Shown here piece after piece: positions 1-10,182 of a stretch of 64,000 bases of DNA. Source of the DNA: Branchipolynoe longqiensis (Eukaryota > Annelida > Polychaeta > Phyllodocida > Polynoidae); the NCBI GenBank assembly GCA_030323885.1, contig CM059186.1:23951849-24015848 (forward strand), read 5' to 3'. Position 1 is the first letter of the stretch; each line of letters begins with the position of its first letter. The position numbers were made by a program, and so were the translations under genes. The notes below the pieces were generated by a model. That model saw only the letters and a list, made by a program, of their open reading frames with translations. It ran no database searches and was not told the DNA's origin.

Positions 1-1396
1 ACTGATGACACACAAACACACATACCCGCACACACAGACACACACGGACACATGGACACACACACAGACACACATACCCACACACACAAACACACATACC
101 CACATGCACAGACACACACAGACACACGGACACACAGACTTACGACTGGAACTGGTATCCATGGTGTAGGTGAGCATTCACTACCAGGCTGTCACACCAC
201 CTGGAGAAGCCGCCACTGATGACACACAGACACACATACCCGCACACACAGACATACCCGCACACACAGACACACAGACATACAGACTTACGACTGGAAC
301 TGGTATCCATGGTGTAGGTGAGCGTTCACTACCAGGCTGTCACACCACCTGGAGAAGCCGACTCTGATGACACACAGACACACATACCCGCACACACAGA
401 CACACACAGACATACCCGCACACACAGAGACACACACATACAGACTTACGACTGGAACTGGTATCCGTGGTGTAGGTGAGCGTTCACTACCAGGCTGTCA
501 CACCACCTGGAGAAGCTGACACTAATGACACACAAACACACATACCCGGATGCACAGACACACACAGACACACGGACACACAGACTTATGACTGGAACTG
601 GTATCCATGGTGTAGGTGAGCGTTCACTCCCAGGCTGTCACACCACCTGGAGAAGCCGACACTAATAACACACAAACACACAAACACACATACCCGCATG
701 CACAGACACACACAGACACACAGACTTACGACTGGAACTGGTATCCATGGTGTAGGTGAGCGTTCACTACCAGGCTGTCACACCACCTGGAGAAGCCGAC
801 ACTAATGACACACAAACACACATACCCGCATGCACAGACACACACAGACACATGGACACACGGACACACAGACTTACGACTGGAACTGGTATCCGTGGTG
901 TAGGTGAGCGTTCACTACCAGGCTGTCACACCACCTGGAGAAGCCGACACTAATAACACACAAACACACAAACACACATACCCGCATGCACAGACACACA
1001 CAGACACACATGCTTACGACTGGAACTGGTATCCATGGTGTAGGTGAGCGTTCACTACCAGGCTGTCACACCACCTGGAGAAGCCGACACTAATGACACA
1101 CAAACACACATACCCGCATGCACAGACACACACAGATACACGGACACCCAGACTTACAACTGGAACTGGTATCCGTGGTGTAGGTGAGCGTTCACTACAA
1201 GGCTGTCACACCACCTGGAGAAGCCGCCACTGATGACATACAGACACACATACCCGCACACACAGACACACACAGACATACCCACACACACAGACACACA
1301 GACATACAGACTTACGACTGGAACTGGTATCCATGGTGTAGGTGAGCATTCACTACCAGGCTGTCACACCACCTGGAGAAGCCGACACTGATGACA
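1..1396 (-). repeat. Exon- and splice-donor-derived minisatellite, nine units of 139-159 bp
   Basis: The anchor cttacgactgg recurs near 139, 287, 444, 583, 724, 872, 1011, 1152 and 1311. Read on the minus strand, each unit holds about the last 85 nt of the TMEM179-like exon (from TGTGTCATCAG through CCAGTC), the 5' splice site gtaag and then intronic TG/TC-rich DNA. The splice GT is kept in eight of nine units; the unit at 583 reads AT. The unit at 1311-1396 is the genuine exon, because unique exon sequence continues past 1396. Unit boundaries fall where the exon's own GTGTGT meets the intronic TG tract, which suggests unequal exchange or slippage there. The left end is cut by the window. Confidence 0.85.
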
Positions 1397-1477
1397 CACG
1401 CGGCGACCAGCGACATGAACGTGACGGCAGCGTTCACCCCCAGCAGCGCCAAGTTCGCCGAGTACGCCTGCACCAGC
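1316..1477 (-). CDS. TMEM179-like gene, downstream exon (162 nt)
   Basis: This minus-strand exon lies between a 3' splice site (ccggttgcag, AG at 1479-1478) and a 5' splice site (CCAGTC|gtaagt, GT at 1315-1314). It begins with one base that completes the glycine codon left open by the exon at 28078-28262, then encodes 53 residues and leaves two bases. The peptide has a membrane helix (about residues 9-32, rich in A, V, L) followed by ISVGFSRWCDSL. The VGF..WCD motif after a helix is what I recall at the equivalent place in TMEM179, which supports one gene split by a 26.6-kb intron. GC-rich codon use at third positions fits real coding sequence. The last part of this exon and its splice donor are repeated eight more times downstream in transcription order (1-1240). 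The following exon lies outside the window. Confidence 0.72.
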
Positions 1478-1622
1478 CTGCAACCGGAACCGGAAACCAG
1501 CGTCAGTGTCGCGTTAGGGAGGATAAACGGGGGGTGGGCTGGGGGGCGGTGAGGACGCTGCACGTAATAAAAGAGAGGGGTAGTAATGGGGGAAATTAAT
1601 AGGATGAAAGTGGTCGGGTGGT

Positions 1623-1624
<2 letters not shown>

Positions 1625-1674
<50 letters not shown>

Positions 1675-1750
1675 TCTATATATATATACTCTATATATAC
1701 ACATATATACATATATCTATACATATGTGTGTATATATATATATATAATT
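1625..1750. repeat. TA microsatellite with degenerate TA/TC/CA tail
   Basis: A run of about 24 TA dinucleotides is followed by tatactcta-like and tacata-like imperfect repeats. It lies between the host exon's 3' splice region and a LINE copy. Confidence 0.9.
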
Positions 1751-1789
1751 TTTGCATATAATCCTCTTTATTCATTTATCAAGCACCAT

Positions 1790-2590
1790 AACTGATTTAA
1801 TTTTTAATTTTTTTATTGAGGCTGTGTTTATACTGTCCACAGCATATAACTTATTATAAGCTCGAGTACTCAGGCTTGTTTTCAATGCTGGCCAGCTGTA
1901 GTGGTGGAGTTATCTTATCACACAGTAGCAGCTGATAATGTGCTTGATTACCTGCATTGCAGTAGCAGGTAGATAGTTGCTTAGTAGTCTATGTTAGTTT
2001 ATTTTATTTTCTTAGTATATATATATATATTTGTTGTCTACTCTTATTACTAGACTAGCCTACTCATATTTACATATCATAGGCTTGCAGGTGGCTGTTA
2101 GGTGTATTATCTGGTTAATTTTGGCATGGTTACTTTCCATTGACCGTCCCGCTGGTGGGCCGTGACATGTCACATGCCCCCTTGCAGTGCAGCTTTGTGG
2201 GGTATCCTAGCCTTATTTTGCACAGATATTTGTTTTTAGGTCAGAAATTTGTCATTCCTTTACCGTTTGGGCATTCCATACCTTGGCAGCCATTTCCAGT
2301 GTGCCTCTTTCACGAGCTTTGATTTGGCTTCTGGTCTGCCTTAGTAATGGCATGTTATTTGCTCTAGTGTTTCTTTCTGGTTTTGTTAGGACTTTAATGT
2401 CTTGACTATAGTCGTATGCTAATGTTTTTAGGTGAATTATTCTCCTATTTTCTAGTAATTTTACTTTAGTTCTTTTGTGTATGTCATAGGTGGGGTGCAG
2501 CTTGTCTACTTTTAGGCAGATTTTTAGGGCTCTGTTCTGCAGTATGTGATGTATAAGCATTATACGAGTAGAATTATCTGGAATCTATTA
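1790..2590 (-). mobile_element. LINE-A, 5'-truncated 3' end (RT C-terminal tail plus 3' UTR)
   Basis: The minus strand at 2252-2560 encodes a 102-residue tail with LQNRALKICLKVD, then IHLKTLAYDYSQD, TRSQIKA and EMAAKVWNAQ. This pattern (QNRAL...I..HL..LA...TRSQ...WN) is typical of the end of ORF2 in Jockey/CR1-like non-LTR retrotransposons. The 3' UTR runs to an A-rich end (minus) near 1790. The same tail and UTR occur at 29205-30825 (minus), and a UTR-only copy occurs at 18715-18885 (plus). The copy lacks the endonuclease and RT core and is therefore dead. Confidence 0.75.
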
Positions 2591-2744
2591 AATCCTCTGT
2601 TCATATCAACCTGACACTACACTAACTAACTGACACTCTTACACTAATCGACTGGTCAGGCCTTCTGCCTCGCCTGGTGCTGCCACCTGGCTTCTTCCTC
2701 CTCGCCTGTCTCTGCTTCACGCCTATACCACTCACATAATTTGT

Positions 2745-2935
2745 AAACGTGATGTATAACGCATTATGTGAGTATAAAGGGTCGGAAGGCTCCTTGTTAT
2801 TATTATTATGTGCTAATTATTATGTGCTAATTATTGTTAATATTACACGATATACTGTACTGTCTCCTCCATGTCGCGACTGGTGGCGCCACCCCCGGCG
2901 CTGACCGATACCTGCGACAATGTGCTGGTGCCTGG
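2745..2935. repeat. Terminal-type repeat of a YR-retrotransposon family, copy 1
   Basis: The segment starts tgatgtataacgcattatg, passes through a TTATTA-rich stretch, and ends in cacgatatactgtactg and actggtggcgccacc. Closely similar segments occur at 37205-37385 and, more divergent, at 3292-3440. Copies 1 and 2 bracket a gag-like zinc-finger fragment, so these are probably terminal or split repeats of one retroelement family. Confidence 0.55.
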
Positions 2936-2978
<43 letters not shown>

Positions 2979-3205
2979 TATGTATGAACGCAGGACTTAG
3001 CCATCCTCTCCGCCGACACCCTCCTCGATATGCGAGAGGTCTGCCCGTCTGCTGCCTCAACTATCAGCTGGTTGCTGGTGCAGGTGTCTAAATCACCTTC
3101 ACCGTGTTCAAAACCACACAGGCCACAGTAGCAGAGAGGCATCCGGGTGCGGCGGTAGCGGTAGTGGCGGTAGGAGGCTAGAGGCGGGACGTCTGTTCGC
3201 TTCAA
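2843..3205 (-). pseudogene. Gag-like zinc-finger fragment of a YR retrotransposon
   Basis: The minus strand encodes CYCGLCGFEHGEGDLDTC followed by TSNQL. The same spacing and wording (CSFCGVAHHEGDLEAC, then ASNQL) is found at 41252-41512, directly upstream of the RT of the YR retrotransposon at 38.0-41.5 kb. The Cys-x2-Cys...His...Cys layout suggests a small zinc-binding gag domain. The frame then runs into a TA microsatellite (2938-2976). This is a fragment with no start or domain context. Confidence 0.5.
2938..2980. repeat. TA microsatellite
   Basis: About 18 TA units lie inside the terminal-repeat and gag fragment region. Another run lies at 3235-3290 and a shorter one at 3445-3466. Confidence 0.9.
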
Positions 3206-3227
3206 ATTCCCCGACGCGAGTCCTGTG

Positions 3228-3279
<52 letters not shown>

Positions 3280-3291
3280 TACAAATATATA

Positions 3292-3440
3292 TGATGTATA
3301 ACGAATTATGCGAGTATAAAGATATGTAACGGAATTATTATCATTATTGTTATACACCATAAGACCCAACACTGTACCGGTGGTGCCACCTGCGGCCTCC
3401 TCCCCTCCCCCGGATATAGACCAGTGTCAGTCGCACCGGA
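3292..3440. repeat. Terminal-type repeat of a YR-retrotransposon family, copy 2 (divergent)
   Basis: It shares tgtataacgaattatgcgag, agtataaag, a TTATTA-rich stretch and ggtggtgccacc with copies at 2745-2935 and 37205-37385, in the same orientation as copy 1 and about 550 bp away. Confidence 0.5.
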
Positions 3441-3534
3441 GGATATATATATATATATATATATACACATGCATATAGAACGATCTAATTAGGAAGCTCG
3501 GTGATTGATTAGTGAAGCCGACATCTGTTAAAAG

Positions 3535-3740
3535 GCAGCTCACTTTTACAAGGACGGCTCCCTTTATACGGAAACCAACATCAACACAGGTGGTGTCTTA
3601 GGAGTGGAGAGTGACGGCCGACTCCAAGCACAGCTGCACTCTAACAAACACTATCGGAGACTGAGGGAGAATTACCGGGAACTTTCAATAGAAAACGCAC
3701 TCTCCAAGCGGAGTCTTGGTGGTTTAGCACACCGACCGAC
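3535..3740 (+). pseudogene. Possible RNase H-like fragment of a LINE
   Basis: Plus-strand codons give HFYKDGSLYTETN, then GGVLGVESDG, and run open for roughly 65 residues. A DGS motif after a hydrophobic strand followed by a GG..GV turn is how the RNase H domain of Jockey/I-type LINEs begins. There is no start codon and no second catalytic motif that I can place, so this is a tentative call. Confidence 0.25.
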
Positions 3741-3945
3741 ATGGTAGTAGGAGCCAAATGGCGGTAGCGTAATTATGCTTGGAGAGTGGCATCATTCCTT
3801 CCGCGATGCCGGAAGTGACGTCAGAACCCCTGAAATATTGTCGGCTGCTGCCTTTTGTTTTTGTTTTGTAGAAGCTGAGTGGTGGGAATGGCGAGAATTG
3901 TGTTTCATTGTCAGCCCACTGAATGAATTATTAATCTTATATTCG

Positions 3946-4034
3946 GAATCGTCTTCCACTTTTAGTGCATTACTTTTTACTTTAAAAAAGAAATCGTGGA
4001 TCTTCTTGGTCGAGGAGACTCTGATTATAATTAA
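3946..4034 (+). repeat. Left member of a direct repeat flanking MITE M1
   Basis: The stretch cgtcttccacttttagtg ... gattataattaaag recurs at 4855-4964 with about 20 bp of length difference. The two copies flank M1 exactly, so either the site was duplicated locally or M1 sits in a small tandem repeat. Confidence 0.6.
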
Positions 4035-4317
4035 AGTTACATAGTCTGATGCCTTTGAGTTTCTGTCATTTTTGTCTGAGATAAATATATTAAATTGATT
4101 GCTATTATCTACCCTACTTTAATTTGAAGTCATATTTATTTTAAATGGCTAACTTTTTGAGATATTTGAAATGCAAGCATGTTAAATTTGTTTTGGCAAG
4201 TATGCCAAAAGTCTGACACCATAGCCTTCTATTGTAACATGTTCTATTAAATTGACTCAGCATTCCCTTCTATGTGGTGACAAATGCTTAATAAGTGTAC
4301 CAGTATCTATGTTAAAT

Positions 4318-4578
4318 TGTTTGTTTGTTGTTGTTTTATGTCCTAGCAACATCTAAGATCATATCAGGACTGGTACCGACTTGTGAGAGTGCACACTCAT
4401 GGCAACCTTATAGTGCTGTCTCACTGGGAAACCAGGCCGCCGGCACCATGACCTGGTATCCCATTCAGTCACATTATCCTGACACTGAGCACACCAGTCC
4501 TTGCCCTGTCCTAATAATGTCGAGCGCCTGGCTAGGAAGTGACAAGCACCAATTTCCAAGTCATTGGTTTGACTATGT
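4318..4578 (-). mobile_element. SINE-A copy inside MITE M1
   Basis: Minus-strand body and 3' tail are present (plus-strand order: tcctagcaacatctaag, then cattatcctgacactgag, then gtcattggtttgac). The tRNA-like head is missing. It splits the MITE body between 4317 and 4579. Confidence 0.85.
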
Positions 4579-4595
4579 AGGATCAAATTTAAATG

Positions 4596-4789
4596 CAGTA
4601 AAACCTCTCTAAATTGACTGACTATGGGACCGACTTTAAATGGTCCATTTAGGGAGGTGATCGGTTTAGGGAGTGTTTTTAACATTGTTACCACGGTATT
4701 GTACGGGGGATTGTTTGGGGCCCAAATAAAGCGATCAATATAGGGGAGTGGGCGATCTGTAGAGGTGGTCAGTTAGAGAGGTTTTACTG
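4596..4789. mobile_element. pogo/Tc1-like MITE, copy 1
   Basis: Termini are CAGTAAAACCTCTCTAAATT and its complement ending gagaggttttactg, with almost the whole element palindromic. The second copy (8940-9117) is flanked by TA on both sides. CAGT ends and a TA target are characteristic of pogo/Tigger-type Tc1-mariner elements. It is non-coding. Confidence 0.7.
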
Positions 4790-4854
4790 TGATTGTTTTG
4801 GTTCCGAAAATTTGGTGTTTTCATCGGACTATGCAGCTTTAATCTTGTTATTGG

Positions 4855-4964
4855 AAATCGTCTTCCACTTGTAGTGCAGTTACTTCTTCTTTAAATTAAA
4901 AAAAAAGAAGAAGCTTAAATCGGGGATCTTTTTGATCGGTAAGGCTCTGATTATAATTAAAGCG
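4855..4964 (+). repeat. Right member of the direct repeat flanking MITE M1
   Basis: Partner of 3946-4034. It carries an extra A-rich insertion around 4895-4912. Confidence 0.6.
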
Positions 4965-5002
4965 CTTCGGTTTTTGGCCTAGTCGTTAGGGGCGGGTATT
5001 GG

Positions 5003-5326
5003 GTTGGTTGGTTGTTGGAGTTTTACGTCCAGGCAACATCTAAGGTCATATCAGGACGGGTACCAACTTGTGACTTGTGACTTGTGACAGTGGGCACTCA
5101 TGGCGACTTTATAGTGCTGCCCTACTTGGAGATCAGGCCGCCGGCACCATGCCACTCAGTCACATTATCCTGACACTGGGCTAACCAGTCCTTTCCCTAA
5201 TCCTATTAATGCAGAGCGCCAGGCTAGGAAGTGACAAGTATCAATTTTAAAGTCATTCGTTTGACTCGACCAGGAACCGAACTCTCGATCTCCCGCACTC
5301 TACCGATTAGGCCACCACGTCCGGTT
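5003..5326 (-). mobile_element. SINE-A, near full-length copy
   Basis: It runs on the minus strand from the tRNA-like head (plus strand: ctaccgattaggccaccacg) to the tail ggagttttacgtccaggc. A short duplication, gacttgtgacttgtgacttgtgac, lies in the tail at about 5070. Confidence 0.85.
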
Positions 5327-5559
5327 GGGTATTGGGTGGCGGAATTTGTCGTGATTGTGCATTTTGGCGCGCGGGTAAAGGATCTATTAATCGGGAAGGG
5401 GGCCGTGATGATCACAGCCATTAGTGCGCAGAGACGCCGGGTACACTGCCTACACGCACTGCCAGGGGGCAGCACCGGCGTCTGACTCACGCCAAAGTCT
5501 CGTGCCAAGTCTCGCCGCCCTCCAGTATGGCGAGGATACCGCTCAATCACGCGCGATAC

Positions 5560-5640
5560 CCGGCTTGTGGGTGGGGTGTGTGGGGGTGTGTGGGTTAGGG
5601 GTGGTGGCGGTGATTGTGAGGGTGGTGGTGGCGGTGTTTG
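5560..5640. repeat. Short GT/GGT-rich tract
   Basis: Irregular gggtgtgtgggggtgtg and ggtggtggcggtg repeats adjoin a SINE-A tail. Open frames over it are low-complexity. Confidence 0.7.
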
Positions 5641-6007
5641 GTTAGTTCGTTGTTGGAGTTTTACGTCCTGGCAAGATCTAAGGTCATATCAAAACGGGTA
5701 CCGACTTGTGACAGTGCACACTCATGGTGACTTTATAGTGCTGCCCCACTGGGTTGGTTGGTTGTTGGAGTTTATAATGCTGCACCACTAGGAGATCAGG
5801 CTGCTGGCACCATGACCAGATATTCCACTCAGTCACATTATCCTGACACTGAGCTAACCAGTCCTTCCCCTATCCTATTAATGCCTGGTGCCAGGGTAGG
5901 AAGTGACAAGTATTAATTTTTAAAGTCATTGGTTTGACATCGACTGGGAACCGAACTCCAGATCTCACGCACATGAGGCGCACGCTCTATCGATTCGGCC
6001 ACCGCGG
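5638..6007 (-). mobile_element. SINE-A with internal duplication of its tail
   Basis: The minus-strand copy is complete from a tRNA-like head (plus: tcgattcggccaccgcgg) to the tail. At about 5753 a second tail start (ttggttggttgttggagttt) interrupts the body, so part of the tail is present twice. This may reflect template switching or a nested insertion. Confidence 0.8.
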
Positions 6008-6195
6008 TGGTGCGTGGTGGTAGTGGTGGTGGTGGTGCGTGGTGGTGGTGGTGGTGGTGCGTGGTGGTGGTGCGTGGTGGTGGTGGTAGTGGTGGTGCAT
6101 GATGGTGGTGGTGCATGGTGGTGGTGGTGGTGCGTGGTGGTGGTGGTAGTGGTGGTGGTGGTGGTTGTGGTGGTGGTGGTGGTGGTGCGTGGAGG
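6008..6195. repeat. GTG trinucleotide array
   Basis: It consists of nearly pure ggtggtggt with tgcgtggtgg variants. On the minus strand it reads as poly-His and poly-Pro, which is a repeat artefact. Confidence 0.95.
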
Positions 6196-6289
6196 AGGAA
6201 TAGGCAGCTTGGATCCCCTGGTGGTTGGTGGCCGTGTGCGTTGTGGCGATGCGCACAGAGAACACTAGTGCTGCTCAGTTTGGGGTACA

Positions 6290-8255
6290 GGTGTGTGTGG
6301 GTGGGGGGGGGGGGGGCTATGGAGGTGTGGGCATGGGTCTGTGGATGGTTGTGGCCTGATTGTATGTGTGAGGGTGTATGGGTGTATGTGTGGGTGTGCG
6401 CGCGTGTGCGGGTGTATGTGTAGGTGTGTGGGTGTATGGGTGTCTGTGTGTGCGGGTGTGGGTGTATGTGTAGGTCTGTGGGTGTATGGGTGTGTGCATG
6501 CGGATGTGGGTGTATGTGTAGGTGGATGGGTATGTGCATGTGCGGTTGTGGGTGTATGTATATGTGTTTGGGTGTGTGGGTGTATGGGTGTGTGGGTGCA
6601 GGTGTGGGTGTATGTGTGGGGGTGTGGGTGTATGGGTGTGTGTGCATGCGGGTGTGGGTGTATGTGTAGGTGTTTGGTTGTGTGGCTGTATGGCTGTGTG
6701 CCCGTGCGGCTGTGGGTGTATGTGTAGGTGTGTGGGGGTGTGGATATATGGGTGTGTGCGCATATGTGTGTGGGTGTATGTGTATGTGTGGGGGTATGGG
6801 TACATGTGCGTGCGGGTGTGGGTGTATGTGTAGGTGTTTGGGTGTGTGGGTGTGTGTGCGTGTGCATGTATGTGTGGGTGTGTGGATGTATGGGTGTGCG
6901 CGCGTGCGGGTCTGGGTGTATGTGTATGTGCGAGGGTGTGTGGGTGTAGATGTATGGGTGTATGTATGTGGGTGTGGGTGTATGAGTGTGTGCGTGTGCG
7001 TGTGTGGGTGAGTGGGTCTGTGGGTGTATGGGTGTATGGGTGAATGGGTGTGGGTATGTGTGTGTGTGGGGGTGTTGGGGTGTGAATAGATGTGTGGATT
7101 GGTGTGTGAGTGTATTGGGGTGGGCATATGGGGGTGCATGGGGGTGTATGGGTGAGTGTGGATGTGGTTGTGTGAGTATGTGCGTGTGTGGCTGTGGATG
7201 TGAGAATGCGGTGGTGGATGTGAGTGTGGGTGTATAAATGTATGTGGGTGTGGGGGTGAATGTGGATGTGGATGTGGGTGCGCGGTTGTGGGCGTGGTGT
7301 ATGGGTGTGTGAATGTGTGTGTGGATGTAGATGTGGATGGTGGTGTGTCGGTACCGGTGTGGGTGTGGGTGTGTCGGTGAGAAGGTCTGTGGGTGGGTGG
7401 ATGTGTGTGTGGATGTAGATGTGGATGTGGGTGTGTCGGTACCGGTGTGGGTGTGGGTGTGTCGGTGAGAGGGTCTGTGGGTGGGTGGATGTGTGTGTGG
7501 ATGTAGATGTGGATGTGGGTGTGCAGGTATAGGTGTGGGGGAGTGTGGGGGTGAGATGGGTGTGTGTGGATATGTGCGTGTGTGTGGTTGTGTGGATGTA
7601 TATGTGGATATGGGTGTGCAGGTATGGGTGTGGGTGAGAGTGGGTGTGTGTGGATGTGTAAGTGTCTGTGTGTGTGTGTGGATGTGGATGTGTGGATGTA
7701 GATGTGGATATGGGTGTGCAGGTATGGGCGTGGGTGTGTGTGTGGGTGAGAGCGTGTGTGCGGATATGTGCGTGTGTGTGTGGATGTGGGTGTGGGTGTG
7801 TGGATGTAGATGTGGATATGGGTGTGCAGGTATGGGCGTGGGTGTGTGAGTGGGTGAGAGCGTGTGAGTGCGGGTGTGCAGCTATGGGTGTGTGTGTGTG
7901 GGTGAGATGGCGTGTGTGCGGGTGTGCAGTTACGGGTGTGGGTGTCTGTGTAGGTGAGATGGCGTGTGTACAGGTGTGCAGTTACGGGTTTGGGTGTGTG
8001 TGTGGGTGAGATGGTGTGTGTGCGGGTGTGCAGTTACGGGTGTGGGTGTGTGTGGGTGAGATGGCATGTGTGCGGATGTGTGCGCGTGTGTGTGTGTGGA
8101 TGTGGATGTGGGTGTACAGTTACGGGTGTGGGTCTGTGTGTAGGTGAGAGCGCTTGTGTGCGGATGTGTGCGTGTGTGTGTGTGTGGATGTGGATGTGGG
8201 TCTGCAGCTACGGGTGTGTGGGGGTGTGGGGGTGAGATGGCGTGTGTGTGGAGCA
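6290..8255. repeat. TG-rich minisatellite (about 2 kb)
   Basis: Irregular units such as gtgtgggtgtatgtgtaggt (6.36-7.0 kb) change to gtggatgtagatgtggatgt (7.3-7.8 kb) and then to gtgtgcagttacgggtgtgg with gtgagatggcgt (7.85-8.25 kb). Long open frames occur on both strands, but their proteins are only Val/Cys/Gly or His/Thr/Pro repeats. Confidence 0.95.
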
Positions 8256-8589
8256 GGAGTTAAAACACAATAGTACAAGTGGTCGATGAGGCAAACCTGT
8301 GTGAGATACTGACTAACTGACGTAGTAGGGGTTGGGTGGGTATTAACTGCAGTTGGCACAGCCAGGTGATTAAAGGCGGGAAGAACTAGAAAAAGACACC
8401 CTAGAGGGCATTGATCTGCGCATGCGCAAGTTTGGAATGGTGTTGTGTGATGGGCTGGTATGTATGAGGCATGTATGGAGGGGCAGGATAAAAAATGGCG
8501 CTAGCAAATAAACGAGTTCCAATTGAATTGTAATTAAAGCCGCATTGTCCGATGAAAACATCAAATTTGCATCCACAAAGATATAGTTC
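8256..8589. other. Non-repetitive spacer with a partial MITE terminus
   Basis: No gene was recognised. At 8534-8575 a lone copy of the TTAA-MITE end (TTAAAGCCGCATTGTCCGAT, followed by gaaaacatc) lies 56 bp before the real start of copy M2 in the same orientation. Confidence 0.5.
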
Positions 8590-9172
8590 TTAAAGCTGCA
8601 TAGCCCGATGAAAAAATCTAATTTTCAAAACCGAAACAATTATCTAGATTTTAGTCTACATGTCTAACTTAGATATTGGTGTATTTATTAAATATTTGTT
8701 GTCATATAGAAGAGAATAAATACTGAGTCAATTTAATGGAACCTGTTTCTGCAGAAGCCTATGGTGCCAGCGCTTTGACGTGCTTGCCATAATTAATTTG
8801 GCATGTTTGCACAACAAATATATCAAAAGTTAGCCATTAATTGAATTAAGATAATATTTTGTCCATTCATAGTTTTATCTAAATAACAATCTATTAACAA
8901 AATACTGATATAATCTGACAGACTGGGAATTGACAACTACAGTAAAACCTCTCTAAATTGACCGACCTTGAGACAGATTTTAAGTGGTTCATTTAGGGAG
9001 GTAGTCGCTTTGGGGAGTTAGAATATCATCACAATGGTATTGTTGGGACCAAAATATAGCGATTGATATAGGGGAGTGGTCGATTTGTGGAGGAGGTCGG
9101 CTAGAGAGGTTTTACTGTACTTCAGTTGCCGAACTAATAAATTTGATGTTTTCATCTTTATACAGCTATAAG
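8590..9172 (-). mobile_element. TTAA-MITE copy M2, interrupted and decayed
   Basis: It starts TTAAAGCTGCATAGCCCGAT and follows the reverse orientation of M1. A pogo-like element (8940-9117) is inserted near its far end. The distal remnant reads aatttgatgttttcatc before the decayed TIR. Confidence 0.75.
8940..9117. mobile_element. pogo/Tc1-like MITE, copy 2, with TA duplication
   Basis: The 178-bp element begins CAGTAAAACCTCTCTAAATT and ends agagaggttttactg. TA stands immediately on each side (8938-8939 and 9118-9119). It is similar to 4596-4789. Confidence 0.8.
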
Positions 9173-9249
9173 AATTATGTGTGTGTGGATGACTTTAAAA
9201 GTATAGGGATTAGACTGAAAGATAGGATAGGGCAGGACATTTTCCCCTC

Positions 9250-9520
9250 AGTCCACCCCCCCCCCCGTGTCTTCCGGATGTGTAAACACGCCGGATCACA
9301 GCTCCAGTCCTGCCCCAGAGACCAGCGGGCAAGTATGTAGAAGAGGCGTATCCGTGGATGTGGGAGATTAATTACGACGCAAGCGCAAATTAACTAGCCA
9401 CGGAACGCATCAATCACTGTGCTTCGTGAGCTATGTCGGTTAGTGCGTGTTATTGCCGCTAGGTGAATCTAATGCTAATTATACCTCAGGAACAGATGCT
9501 GTGACCCAGCAAGCCGGGTG
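9250..9520. other. Unique intronic DNA, possible regulatory sequence
   Basis: It contains gattaattacgac, gcaaattaactag and gctaattatacc, which are homeodomain-type cores, in otherwise non-repetitive mixed-composition DNA ending at a TA microsatellite (about 9522-9564). No coding evidence was found. The regulatory role is a guess from motif content only. Confidence 0.2.
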
Positions 9521-9524
9521 ACAG

Positions 9525-9566
<42 letters not shown>

Positions 9567-9579
9567 CTAAATAATAGGA

Positions 9580-10158
9580 TCATTACCTTTTCACAACCAC
9601 GTACATGCACATATACATTAGAAAAACAATACAAAATATCACAGACATTCTAATTTTAACATCATGCAGGATGCTTTGTATAAAAGGTATTGCATTGCTA
9701 AATATATATATATATATATATATATTAACCTTTTAAGCATAACCCTATAAGCTAACCACACTCTATCTAACAGAATAAACAAACTATTCTACTAACACTC
9801 ACTCCATCTCAAAATGCTAACTCCAACAACATGATAGTTTTGCAATTCACAACATAGTAGGCATACAAACCTATGAAGGAAAACTATGTACCTAACCACT
9901 CCGTAATGTAAAGGTCTAATCAATACACATGTATGTATCAAGTGTGTAGGAATACAACATATAACTGCTATTTTTGTATGTGAATTGTCAAACTATACCA
10001 TATGTAAGCCTTTGAATGTTTGATATTGTTAGTTCAGCTGATTTGGGCTAGCTGCATATATTGTAAATAACTGTATTGTCACATGGCTGGAAGACCAGTG
10101 CCACGGCGCTGACAAAAGACTTTATTCAATGAATAAACTATATTTACAACAACAAAAA
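9580..10158 (+). mobile_element. 3' end of a second LINE/SINE family (tail family C), copy 1
   Basis: The conserved terminal part is gctggaagaccagtgccacg, gcgctgac and tgaataaact followed by ACAACAACAAAAA. The same tail occurs at 50335-50432 (plus) and 56185-56265 (minus). The upstream AT-rich 450 bp is probably UTR but was not matched elsewhere in the window. A TA microsatellite lies at 9702-9724. Confidence 0.55.
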
Positions 10159-10182
10159 ATATATATATATATATATAAATGC

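Larger units (their letters stand above)
4031..4842 (+). mobile_element. TTAA-flanked MITE (copy M1) with two nested insertions
   Basis: Terminal inverted repeats are TTAAAGTTACATAGTCTGAT at the left and catcggactatgcagctttaa at the right. The body matches the other nine copies of the family. It is interrupted by a minus-strand SINE-A (4318-4578) and a pogo-like element (4596-4789). With these removed, about 360 bp remain, the usual length here. All intact copies begin TTAAAG and end CTTTAA, consistent with a TTAA target duplication (as in piggyBac-type elements) or with TTAA being part of the TIR. No coding capacity is seen. Confidence 0.8.

Noticed and set aside
1342..1599. Plus-strand frame of 85 residues over the host exon
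   Set aside because: It is the complement of the minus-strand exon, which has splice sites and a membrane-helix peptide.
3775..4044. An 89-residue plus-strand frame
   Set aside because: It runs through one member of the local direct repeat and into the MITE terminus. There is no recognisable domain and codon use is AT-driven.
5913..7139. A 408-residue His/Thr/Pro-rich open frame on the minus strand and several Val/Cys/Gly frames on the plus strand
   Set aside because: They are translations of the GTG and TG minisatellites. The last 60 residues run into a SINE. No domain or non-repetitive composition.
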